In this document: piece after piece, positions 52,548 to 62,374 of the stretch | How positions within the stretch are numbered: the first letter of the stretch is position 1 | Layout of the letters: the number at the start of each line of letters is the position of its first letter | Origin: Ulva prolifera | Taxonomy: Eukaryota; Chlorophyta; Ulvophyceae; Ulvales; Ulvaceae | DNA: 64,000 nucleotides | Assembly: GCA_023078555.1 (NCBI GenBank) | Contig: CM041198.1 | Location: 10,607,874 to 10,671,873 of the forward strand | Direction: 5' to 3' | Made by a program: the position numbers and the translations under genes | Notes under the pieces: generated by a model | Database searches by the model: none | What the model was told of the DNA's origin: nothing | Seen by the model: only the letters and a program-made list of their open reading frames with translations

Positions 52548-52709
52548 TAAGTACTCCGCACACATACTTAACATTTCGCCCAACTAAACTTACGGTATGA
52601 CGCTTCCACTCGCGCTTGCATTCGAACATAAGTACTCCGCACACATACTTAACATTTCGCCCAATTAAACTTACGGCATGACGCTTCCACTCGCGCTTGC
52701 ATTCGAACA
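52548..52709 (+). repeat. 81-bp tandem duplication
   Basis: Two adjacent copies, 52548-52628 and 52629-52709, starting TAAGTACTCCGCACAC. They differ at only a couple of bases (CAACT/CAATT and GGTATG/GGCATG). Confidence 0.95.
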
Positions 52710-53272
52710 GTTACAAAGGAGAAAGCCGGAGGGGCCGGTAGCACCGCCAGGACCAAAAGGGAGAGCACAAGAAACGCAATGCGCATGCAGCAGGAGAGCC
52801 ACAGCCAACGCCAAGGCACAACAAGCACCCACACACCCCCACACTCCCACACACTAGCACACGAACCACACACTGACACCCGACCCACGCACCCACGCAC
52901 CCGCACGCGGCCCAGACCCAACCCCCAACACACACACCCACACGCCAATACGCTACACGACCCCGCCGCCCGCGCGACAGCGGCAGCCCCATGCAGCGGC
53001 CTGGCCGGCGCCGGCCCCACACGGAAGCCGCCGGGGGCCCCCAGGACCCCCGCCCCAATGCCCCGATCAGGCCAGCCCCGGGCGCCGGAACAACACACAC
53101 GGGGGCGCCCCCATCCGCGGACCCACTTGGAACGGAGAACGCCCGAGGCGCGCCGTGTTCGGGGGTCAGGGCACACGGCCGAGGCAGCACACGCCGCCGA
53201 CCAGCGCGTCCGAGCCTCGGATGGCGCCCGGCCCGTGAGAGAGCGACAAGGACGCCGCGGGCGGCTCGCCGC
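52710..53272 (-). other. G/T-rich (minus) low-complexity stretch, probable LINE 3' region
   Basis: Lies directly 3' of the LINE coding part and is strongly strand-biased: C/A-rich on plus, GTGTGGGTG-like on minus. Long frames across it on both strands reflect the composition. Assignment to the LINE 3' UTR is an inference. Confidence 0.45.
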
Positions 53273-54685
53273 TCAAGGCGGATGGCCAGTGAGCGGCGAG
53301 AGATCATCACATGGGACCGTAAGTCCCGTTAGTACCGCCTTGCCCGCGTGACGCGCCATCAGCGGGGCAGCGGCGTGAACCTGGCGTGCAACGGCGCGGC
53401 AGAGCGTCGTGGAGATGTCGCGCATCGCATTCTCCAGGCAGCGCCGCCGAGAGACCGCGCCTGCCCCTGCAGCCACATCGGCGAGCCTGTTCAGGAATGC
53501 GAACGCCGCCGGGCCCACGCGCCCGTAGGTTTCATGCGACAGCGGGACCAAGCTGAGCCCTCCGACTCCCGAGCGGCCGTACTTGTCGCATTTCCGCCGG
53601 TTGACGGCGTCTGCCGAGGCGCCATCGCGCAGCGCAGCCGCGCGAACGTTGGAACCTGCAAGCGGGTGAGTGACACACACGTCGCCGATCACCGGCGAGC
53701 CCGGAAAGAACGCGGGTATGTCGCCCCGCTGGGCGCCCACGCGTGACCTGGGGAGGATGGTTGGCGGGGCGTCATGCGCGGGGCTCGCGTGCGGCTGTCC
53801 GGCGCAAGGCGTGCGGGCGGCTGCCGGCGCACATGGGAGGTCCCCTGCGGCCGCTGCGGGGCCTGCTGGGGCCGGCGATGCCGGGGTTGGGCCGGTCAGC
53901 TCGACGGCATCCGTCAACACGATAGCAGCTGCGTAGGTGGTAGGAATGGGGACCTGGGCGCCAAGAGGGGTTGCGGGCGCGGCCGAGGCCAGGGAGGCTG
54001 AGGGATCGGGGGGGACTGCTGTGGAAGAGGTTGGACGCGGTGCCGCGGGGCACGCATCGGGGGACCCGGGGGGGGTCTGAGGGCTGAGGACGGCGGCGCT
54101 GAGCACAGCCGCGCCTAGCACGGCGGCGGCGTCATCGCGCGCGGGCGTGGCGGAGGTGTCGCTGGAGAGGGGGGGCCAAGCCTGGGCGCCAAGAGGGGCT
54201 GAGGGCGCGGCCGGGGCTTTGGCGGGCGGGGAGGTGGCAGAGGGTGACGCGTTGCCGGCCGTGGAGGGAGCTGCGAGACCTTGACCGAGGCCCTTTGGGA
54301 GCCTGCTCAGGTGCGGCTCCACCGCCGATGAGATGCCGCTGCGCGCGATCACGCGCCTCCACGTCTCGACGAGCAGGTTGTGACGTGCGACGACCGTTCC
54401 CCACAGGGAAGCGCAGACCAGCGAGTGCGTGCCCGCCTCCCCGCTCCGCCCGCATGGGCAGTCTCCATCATCGGCGAGGCGCGGGAGGAGGGATTCCCCG
54501 AGCCGCAGCCGAGTGTACACGCCGAACTCCATGTCGGACAGACCCGCACGTGACCGGTTTGGGAAACGCTGTGAGCCATGCCGACGCGAGGGCCCCCATG
54601 CAGCTGCGCAGGCGGGCCATGGCCGCGCGTGCTTCTGCTGCCAGATGGGGTGAAGGCCCGTCGGCGGCCGCGCCGAGCTCCGCAA
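53273..54685 (-). pseudogene. LINE C-terminal finger and restriction-like endonuclease region
   Basis: The usable part starts near 54555 (SDMEFGVYTRLRLG). A Zn-knuckle-like CPCGRSGEAGTHSLVC follows. Then comes a long Pro/Ala-rich linker, and then RGDIPAFF, VIGDVCVTHP, RKCDKYGR and SLVPLSHETYGRVGP. This is a pattern common to the endonuclease-like C-terminal domains of algal and plant LINEs and resembles PD-(D/E)xK nucleases. The domain ends RHAGKAVLTGL. The enzyme would nick target DNA to prime reverse transcription. Broken off from its RT by the frameshift. Confidence 0.7.
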
Positions 54686-55860
54686 AGACCTCGGCTTTGC
54701 GAACGTCAGCCTTGGCGCGCGCGAGCAGGCTCTGCAGCTGTGTCAACCTCACCTTTGATGCGTTGTCCTTTGCCCACGCCGCGACGCCGGCGGGGCACTC
54801 GGCTACGCCGGGGATGGCGGCGCCCCATGCCAGGCGCAGCCGGTCCAGCGTCAGTTGCATATCGACGGCCGCCTCGCCGCGGAACGGCTGGCCGCGCTCC
54901 ACCCCCCCGGCCAGTGCGAGATGGGCCAGCGCTGCAGAGGACAGACGCGCCGCGTCTGCTGTGTCCTCACAGTAATGCCGGAGCCCCATCCCGCCGTGGC
55001 GGTGGGGCAGGGTCGCCTGTACGACTTGGGCAGGAGTGAGGGCGGACACTCCCATGATGCTGCGGAGGCCGCGGAGCGTGGCGCGCTCAACGGCAGGCAG
55101 GTGGTCCCGGAGCGCACCCCACGGCGAGTTCCGGAGAAGATGCGCGTCCCGGTGCTGGAGGCAGTGGTATAGGATTGACCACTGCGCCTGCGCCGGCAGC
55201 GGCAGCTCCATCAGCCTGTCGACCAGGTCCGCCGTGAGCTGGGTGCGCTGCTGCACAAATGTCCCGACGAACGCCGGTGTGCCAAGCGGGGTGCCGCACA
55301 CGATGATCCCGTCCGCCGCAACTGTGGCCTGCAGCTGTGCCGCCACATGGCGCGGTTTCTCCGGGTCAGCGCAGTACAGAACTGTCTTGCCTCGGTTGCA
55401 TTCGTGCCGCGTGAGGATCGCATTGGCGGCGGACACCACACTGTCTGCTTTGCCCTGCACGTAGGTGTCATCGTGGCATGATATCACCAGGGTATCTGGG
55501 GCCTGCCGCTGCGCTTCCTGCAGGGTGGGGAGGTATGTGAGTGCGAACAGGAGCGGCCCCAGAGGGTCCCCCTGGCGCACACCCGCCTCTCTGCGGAGCT
55601 CCGCGATGGAGCCATCCGGGCGCTGGGCGAGAAGCGGGCTGCTTTGACCGTACACCGTGCGGAAGTACGGGAGCAGCTGTGGGTGGGACTCCGCGAGCCG
55701 CGCCTGCATCGCCTCGCGTGACATCACATTGAACGCGTTCTGCAGATCTGTGGACACTGTGACGGTGTCGGGGTCTGCAAAGTCCGGCCGCAAGGGATGG
55801 CCAGGGATCTCGGCGCCGCCCGGGATGCCCACACCGATCTGGAGAGGCGCAAGCAGTTGT
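54468..55860 (-). pseudogene. LINE reverse transcriptase domain (truncated)
   Basis: The open frame runs to 56090, but its first ~78 residues look like read-through of flanking sequence. RT similarity begins at LLAPLQIGVGIPGG. Motif A has STDLQNAF, motif B GVRQGDPLGPLLFAL, and motif C CHDDTY, where the usual pattern is (F/Y)-x-DD. The thumb region continues with HGGMGLRHY. In the part overlapping the next ORF (54468-54685) the true family sequence leaves this frame around 54555 and continues in the frame of the endonuclease ORF, so the polyprotein is broken by a frameshift. Confidence 0.82.
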
Positions 55861-56062
55861 GTTGATGTGTGTGCGCCGTGGGGTCTGTGCGTGTGTGTGC
55901 TGGTGTGTGGGTGCACACACGTGTGTGCTTGGCGTTCTGCGGATCTGTGTCGCTTGCTGCGCCGGTGATGGGTGAGATGTGCGTGGGTGTCTTGGTTTTT
56001 TCTTCGTCTGCTTGCTACTTTCGCGGTGCTGCCCGCCTTGCTGCCTTTGTCCTTGTAACACA

Positions 56063-56639
56063 CAGCAGGGCTTCGCAGACAACATTTCAATGGCAGCCTC
56101 TCTCGAGCTCGGCAAACTTTTCAACAACACCACGAGACACAACATCAGTCGCAGCTGGCTTTCTGCACAGATTGGAGCCACCTACATCTGCCGAATCAGC
56201 CAGGTTTGCCTCATCGGAACTTTCAGTCTCTTGCAGAGGTTCAGCAGGACGTTTGTCTTGTGCCATGTCTGGAAGTTGCTCCCTGCCAAATCAATGACAG
56301 GTGCACACGGGCTACGGAAACTGACTCCCACAGCATGAGCAAGCGCATAGCGACACGGATTTAAGTACTAGGAGCCAGCAACAGGTGTGCTGCGAGTTAT
56401 ATCATGACCACCGTGCTTTGTTAGTGATGTCTTATGAAGTCGGTCAAAGCCATCAGAATACAGCCCTTTTTGGCTTCAACTTTGGTTTTAAAGCACCCTT
56501 AAAGTTAAAATGCGTTCAAGTAAAATAAAAGTAAAATGACCCCTTTAAAGCCTCGAAATCGTTTTAGCGTAAAAATTGTAAAGTAAAATAGCATTTTAAA
56601 ATCCGTTAAAATGGGGGTAAAGTTAAATTTACAGCCCTA
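56063..56639 (+). mobile_element. Truncated second copy of the hAT-like element
   Basis: Matches 16134-16706 over its whole length and keeps the right terminal repeat (GTTAAATTTACAGCCCTA, ending 56639). The left half is replaced by the LINE and unassigned sequence, and no left terminal repeat was found to the left of the LINE. Either the LINE insertion was accompanied by a deletion, or the copy was already truncated. Confidence 0.82.
56087..56266 (-). pseudogene. hAT transposase N-terminal remnant (copy 2)
   Basis: A 59-codon open frame (MAQDKRPAEP ... TESSDEA ... ADSADVGG ... RKPAATD), aligned with 16160-16333 and lacking that copy's internal stop. It ends at a shared stop, so it is either a first exon of the lost transposase or a remnant. 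Confidence 0.5.
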
Positions 56640-56681
56640 GTCTTCGTCGGCATCATCTCCGATGCTGTCACTGTCCGACAT
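56640..56681 (-). pseudogene. Acidic ORF start abutting the hAT end
   Basis: Minus-strand ATG followed by 13 codons rich in Ser/Asp/Glu (MSDSDSIGDD), then the TIR begins and supplies a stop. It could be the start of a host gene interrupted by the transposon; the evidence is only composition and position. Confidence 0.25.
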
Positions 56682-56999
56682 GTTTGCTACGCACACAACT
56701 TCACGCTTGGCGACAAAGTAGTTTCACTTTGCTAATTGTTGGCATAGACACACATCAGCTGATGTGTCCTAGCTGCAGCATGTCCCTTACATGTACTTCG
56801 GTGCTGATTTTCAAACACGTGCCGTGTGTCACCGCGCTACAGCGCGCTGCACCGCTATTGCAGCAGGTCGCGCTCTCTGCGCACGCGCCTTCGTCATGAA
56901 TAATACTCAAGTGTACGCCGAGTTTTAATTTTTTTTGAAACAGCTATCACGCATAACGGTGGCTAGAATTGTCGTGCCCCAGATATATTTTGTACACAA

Positions 57000-57041
57000 T
57001 AACGCTGGCCTCGATGTCGATGGGTTTAATTTAGTACGGTA
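57000..57041 (+). repeat. Short dispersed repeat, copy 2
   Basis: Same as 10840-10881, beginning TAACGCTGGCCTCGATGTCG. Confidence 0.7.
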
Positions 57042-57709
57042 TTATACGATACTCATTCTTCAGGATATGAGGTTCGAGACTTGCGTGCCGAGCCTCATAT
57101 CTCGAGATACCTCGATGGGGGGTCCACAGCGCGATGTAAGTCCAAGGCGCCATTGTACCTTCACGCATTTTGGCTGCAGGTTCAACTCAGGCTGGCCTAT
57201 AATGAAGGAAAAGGTTTTGTCGTTCCTGCTGTTGTCCTGATGTTCGTGCTTGGAGTTTTGTCGAGACTGCGTGCTAGCGAGGGTGGTGTGGTGTACAGCC
57301 GTTAGGGAAAATAACATGGGGGGAACGCCCGTGGTTTGCGCCGCTGAAAGCAATTTCGATTCTGCGGCGCACACTTCAACTGATGGTTTTACCGAAGATC
57401 TAACGGGTCTCAAGCAACACGAAAGTTCTGTAGCGGTTCCACAACCGAATCGTCTTACGAATCAGCCCCATTGCCAGGCTGCATCGATCCGCAAGAAGAC
57501 TGTCAAATTTGGCATGCATGGCCAGAACACACACATGTATGTATGCAAGCTTACATACTCGAGCCATACGGACATTGAGAACCAGCACACAAACGTATCT
57601 TGTATGGGTGGGGGCATTGCTGCTGTGATGGGGTTGCGAGGCGTCTACTGCGCAGTGTCTAAGGTGCTACCTGCCTCTCCCACTCCGACTTGATTCTTCT
57701 TACACAAAC

Positions 57710-58162
57710 CAAGCTGGCGCACTTCAGCGCCATCCAGCGAACAGCGGCAGTCACCTCCCTCATGCCCGCACCACCGAAGTCCTCGCTCACGCCAGCAGCG
57801 CTTCAAGGTACCCAGCCCCGTCCCAGTTCGCCGCTGCGCGTGTCACAGCGCTGATCAGCCGCAGGTGTTGGCGTCCCCTACCGTTGCCAGCACGGCCCCT
57901 GCCGTGCTCCCTGCGATGCCCCTCCCACTGCGCCAGCACCCGTCTGCGCATGCACCCACCGCCGCCGTGCCTCTAGGTGCGGCGCCAATGGTTTGTCATC
58001 GCAGCTGGAGCTGCTGCGGACCCCTATGCCACCACCAGGCGCAACGTGGCCAAAACTCCGCTGCCGAGATTGCAGCGGCGTGCTTACTGCGGCGACTTCC
58101 TTGTGTACAATCTGTATGCCCTGGTCATCGCAAACAAGGTCGCGCGCCTGCTCAAGCGGTGA
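57710..58162 (+). CDS. Possible gene fragment, unknown
   Basis: Plus-strand open segments can be read as two pieces: about 57710-57805 (LAHFSAIQRTAAV ... SSLTPAALQ) with a GTACCC donor, and 57977-58162 (FVIAAGAAADPYATTRR ... LVYNLYALVIANKVARLLKR) ending in a stop. The second piece ends in a basic, helical tail that reads like a genuine C-terminus. No family was recognised and no upstream exons were found. Confidence 0.25.
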
Positions 58163-58500
58163 TGCAAACGCGTGGGAGCTTCAGCTTTTGAAATGGAGGC
58201 GTCACCGTCGAGGAGGAAATTTTGAAGGTGCAGGCATATGTCCGCACAGGTGTCAGGATCTGCGGCCTACTTCCTGATCCCATGTGCCTAACGACAGGGG
58301 CTGCGCCTTCCACATTCAGGTTACTCAAAGGCCCTGCGGAGTCTGGGTCGGGGCGTAGCCACAAAGCGGACGGTCCTGGAGAACCCCATGCATGACATCG
58401 CCACGCCGCTGTGCTAAGGTACGGCTACCCAGGTTCGCGCTTGTGCGCCCTGGGGGCAGGGGGCCTGCTCCGGTCGACGCTGCCGTGGTCGTTCTCTTGA

Positions 58501-61500
58501 TCACTCACGTGCCTCACGGGGTCCGCCGGCAATCAGGAGGTTGCTGTTGGTGAATTGCAGCAGTGACAATGGTGTGTCTGCAGTAAGATGCCAGGCCTGG
58601 AGCTTGTATGGGACTGGCCCGACAGAAGCAACGCCCGGGTATTCTTCAAATAGAGACGCAGCGTATTGTTTGCTTTCGTCCACCCTGCATCAAACCATCG
58701 GGGCATGCCGGTGATGCATTATGGGCCCGAGCGATACACTTGCAGCACCAAATGTACAACCGCGACAGCAGTCATGCGAACAGGGTCAAGCAGACTATGT
58801 TCAACCCTGCTCGCAATGACTTCTGCCCAATGCCGACACGTACCTGCTAGGCTGCCATTGCGACAACATGCAGTCTGCCCCACCACTGGCCAGCATCTGC
58901 GATCCGCGGCTAAATGATAGAGAAAGAATCATGCTACGGTGGTGGCGCAGCGTCGTGAGCGCCTCAGCCTTGCGGACATCCCACAGCTGCACCACCCCAT
59001 CCAGCGTTCCCGCTGCCACCATGCTGCCGTCTGGGCTAACGGCCACCTTTGAGATGCCGTGCGCATGCTTCGGCATCACTCGCACACACGCGCCGCTCTT
59101 GATGTCCCAAAGCCGCACGCTGCGGTCGCTGCCGGAGCCAGAGACAAGGAGGTTGCAGTTGGGATGCCACGCGACTGTGTCCACCTCACCCTGGTGCCCC
59201 GCAAATGCCCGCAGGTAGTTGCTGTGCTCGTCACACCTGCACTCACGCACTGGAGTGCCCCTCTAATACATCTCTGGCTTACCCCGCTGCAACGACACAG
59301 ACAACAACCGAAGCACCCACTGGATGTACCCGCCGTCACGGCCCCAACCACCACGCGGCGTGTGCAGTTCATGGAAACACCAGGCACCTGTGCATGATTC
59401 ATTGCTGAGCAAGAGCACCGCGTTGGGAGCAGCCGAGGCATGGCAGGGGGTGGGCTGTGTGCAGGAGACAAAACCCAGATTGCGCTATCTGCGCTGAAAA
59501 GCACCCAGCGCACATCAGCTCAAGTGTCATTGCCCATGCACCACCTGCATGACCCACCCGTGGACAATTGGTGGCAGAGGTTCAGCGAGGTGTTGAAACG
59601 GCACGGGCGGCTGCGCACCACAACTTTACTGTCCAGTCTGCACCGGCTGTTGCAATCCAGTGACCACGGGGGCAAGCCTGGACATCCCACACTGGCTGCA
59701 TGTGACCACGCCACACCACCAGGTTTGCCCCATCTGTTATGATCCATCCCCGCATAGTGCCATCGCAGCCGCAACTGTACAACAACCGACGATCGCGGCT
59801 GAAGCTGAGGCCATACACTGGCCCTGAATGGCCCCAGAGCCGCCGGACGGGCGCATCCTGGCAGTCTAGGCTGGCCTGGCCCAAGTCACCGCCCAGCTGC
59901 GCCGAAGCAGCGCGAGGCTGGGACTCCAGATTGAACAGCTGAATGCAGGAGTCTGCAGTCCCTGCTGCAGCCATCGTGGCATCGTCGTTCACCGCCATGC
60001 AGTCAACGGTATGCCTGGACTGCATGCCAAAATGAATGCTTAGCTGCTCCCTCTCAGATCGTGAAAGCAGGATGTGCTCGAAAGCGCACAGGGCACATGC
60101 TCAAAGACAGCGTTTGCAGTCATCAAGCGCGCATCAAACAATGCACCCGAGGACAGCACTGGTAGCATCAGTGAAAAGCTAACATGTAGGCATGTAGCAT
60201 GCTGCACACATACCATCCACGAGCAGCCGCGGACATGACTGCCGTGAGTTCAGGCCAGCACGCAGATGCGAGAGAGCACCTGGGGTATAGTAAGCATGCA
60301 GCACGACACGGGGTCTGATGGGGAGAGCGGCGTGCAGTTGCGCAGCTGATCCAGCGCAGCCGCCTCCGCTTTCTGTGATAGTGGCATCAGAGGTATCCGT
60401 GCATCGACCAAGCCAGCTTTCCACTGTGTCAGCACCGTCTCGCTCTCCTTCTGAGCTTCCTTCTGCCTCTTCAGTTCTTCAGCCTTCTTTTTGTTCGCCC
60501 TGGCCTTTGCTGCTGGCTGCATGAGTAACACCTTAGAGGCCGCCGCATGTGTCCACATGCCTCTGGTGAACGTTCAGGTTTCAGAGAGCAGTCGCATGCT
60601 AGCGAAGCATGCGTTGGCCGGAGAAAAAAACGTGATCCAGTCAGGGGGTCACCTTGGCTGCAGCTGCGCTGCCGTCTGCAGCTGGCACGGCAGCGGCCTC
60701 CGCTTCTGGAGCAGCAGATGCCTGCTCAGCAGTGGCATTGGATGGTGCTGCCTCATCTGAAGGTCCCTCAGCAGCCTCTTTGGGCGGGTCAACGTCCATG
60801 GCATATACTTCGCCATCTGCCTGAGGTACTGCAAGTGCTGCAGTTGGCTTTACGGTGCCCTGGACACAAATCTCTGAACTCAAGCACAGGGCACAACAGA
60901 GTGTGGCATCTGGCCGGCAAGCCTTGACGGACAGCAGCACGCCACCGCCAATGGCATGGTCAGAAGATGCAGTGATGCCTCACCTGTCCCACATCAAGCA
61001 CCTGCGATACCAACACATCCTCTATGCACCCCTTCAGCAACCCAGCCTCAATTGCCTGGGTGTTTATTTGAAGCCCCTCGTTTCCTGTGTCCTTGACAAG
61101 AAGCCCCTCTACTGGTGGCAGGTCAGCGACCGGAATGGGTTGCAATTGCACTTCAAAGCGCAAGTGCTCGTTGCAAATCGCTAGTATGCTCCACATCTCC
61201 CTGCGTTGAATGAAGTTCTTGAACAGTGCATGTGCTGGACGACTGATCTGGATCCTGGTCATGCTGTTCATCAACTGCATGCGCTTCAGTGTGAGTCCGC
61301 AGCATAGACTGTGGCATGAAGAATCTAGTCTCTTTGTGCGCACCGCTTTGGGAACAGAATTTTGCAAGTCCTGAGGATGCTGCACTATGGACAAATCCTC
61401 CAGCTCCTTCGTCACACTCATGGATGCACTCTCTTCTTGGAGAAATCTATGCTTGACCCGTCGCATCATGTCTTTCGCTCGCATGCCTTGCTGCTCCTTG

Positions 61501-61936
61501 ACTGAGTTGAGATAACAGTAAACGAAGAGTGGATACAGCAACTGCACCAAGGACGTGACGTTTGCTGCATACAGTACAGTCTGCACACATGCACTTATGA
61601 CAATTATGCCAGTTTGATCAGTTCGCGGCCTTTCCGTACCTGGGCGAGCTCTGGACGAAGATCCTCCAGCGACGCATCAACCCATGCTGCCAGTGCAGCA
61701 TACTGGCCCTGATATGAATCTGGTTGACTCTCAGCGAACGAAAGGTTCGAAATTTTTGCGCTTTCGACGTTTTCAATGTTGTAAGGCGTGCCATCCTGCA
61801 TGCTGAAAGGAAAATCTGTCAAAGACGTCACAGCGTGAACGCCGGTTAACGTCGTCAGCGCGCTTCCAACTGAAGCATCACGTTCTTCCACGCGGCGCAC
61901 GAGACAATAACATAGCATTGTGCCTGCGCACAACAT
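58501..61936 (-). CDS. TAF5: Transcription initiation factor TFIID subunit 5 (TAF5)
   Basis: Scaffold subunit of TFIID, acting in Pol II pre-initiation complex assembly. Seven exons, with borders supported by phase: 61640-61936, 60984-61541, 60653-60859, 60280-60516, 59619-60020, 58845-59236 and 58501-58684. Exons 1-2 carry the TAF5-specific NTD2 domain (YAALAAWVDASLEDLRPEL; LLYPLFVYCYLNSV; MTRIQISRPAHALF; FIQRREMWSILAICNEHL). Exons 3-4 hold an acidic Ala/Glu-rich linker and a Lys-rich coiled stretch (RANKKKAEELKRQKEAQK). Exons 5-7 form a C-terminal WD40 propeller (LWGHSGPVYGLSFSRD, ATAGADWTVKLW, FAGHQGEVDTVAWHP, SGSGSDRSVRLWDI, AAGTLDGVVQLWDV) and the tail LQFTNSNLLIAGG. The exon 5/6 joint completes a WD repeat inside KLW|C. 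The N-terminal LisH motif of animal and fungal TAF5 is not evident, so an upstream exon may exist; the start at 61936 is the first in-frame ATG. Confidence 0.93.
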
Positions 61937-62374
61937 TCCTCGTGCATGCTGCCCAGCTGCAGCGAGAGCGGCAGTCCTGCAACCGAGCTCTGCTGGGTGA
62001 TCTGCGATGGCTACAGGGATCCCCCAAAAAGTCGAGCCCTGCGCGCAAGGGACTGCCTGTGGCCGTGGACGGAGCCCTCGCGCGCAGGCCTGCTGCCTAG
62101 AGCCTCCCGAGCAAGCATATCCCCGACCACGGCAAGCCGCAGCATCCGGGGCCCTGCGGGTCTTCAATGCATTGCATCCGAGGCTTGGAAGTCACTGCTC
62201 CGGGCACCCAGGCAGGGTTTCTTGGGGGTGTGAGTCTTGCAACCACGGCAGTGACATGGCATTTTTCGAACTTATTTTTGTTCTCATTCAAAAACAAGGC
62301 ACTGTCGACATCCACTGCATGCGTGTCACTAGCGTGTCAATCCCATGTTACAAGACGGCGCCACTCATCAAGAC
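61937..62374. other. Short intergenic region between ValRS and TAF5
   Basis: Both genes run leftwards. A TGTAA motif on the minus strand (62347-62351), about 25 bases after the ValRS stop, is a plausible green-algal polyadenylation signal. The TAF5 promoter, and possibly a leader exon, lie here. Confidence 0.4.

Larger units (their letters stand above)
53273..55860 (-). mobile_element. 5'-truncated non-LTR retrotransposon (LINE)
   Basis: Minus-strand element with recognisable reverse transcriptase from about 55856 down, then a CCHC-type finger and a C-terminal endonuclease-like domain ending near 53273. Homology starts in the middle of the RT domain, so the 5' end is missing, which is the usual result of abortive target-primed reverse transcription. 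The coding part is split by a frameshift. Its 5' side joins the truncated hAT-like element at 56063 after about 200 bp of unassigned sequence. A relic of the same family lies at 11158-11451. Confidence 0.82.
56682..58500. other. Mostly unassigned region left of TAF5
   Basis: Contains the dispersed 42-bp repeat (57000-57041) and a possible exon fragment near 57710-58162; otherwise nothing recognised. Confidence 0.45.

Noticed and set aside
52649..53351. Overlapping long frames on both strands
   Set aside because: Strong composition bias next to the LINE 3' end keeps several frames open; no domain in any of them.
55468..56181. 237-codon minus frame overlapping the LINE RT
   Set aside because: Out of frame with the RT motifs and crosses the hAT/LINE boundary; a shadow frame.
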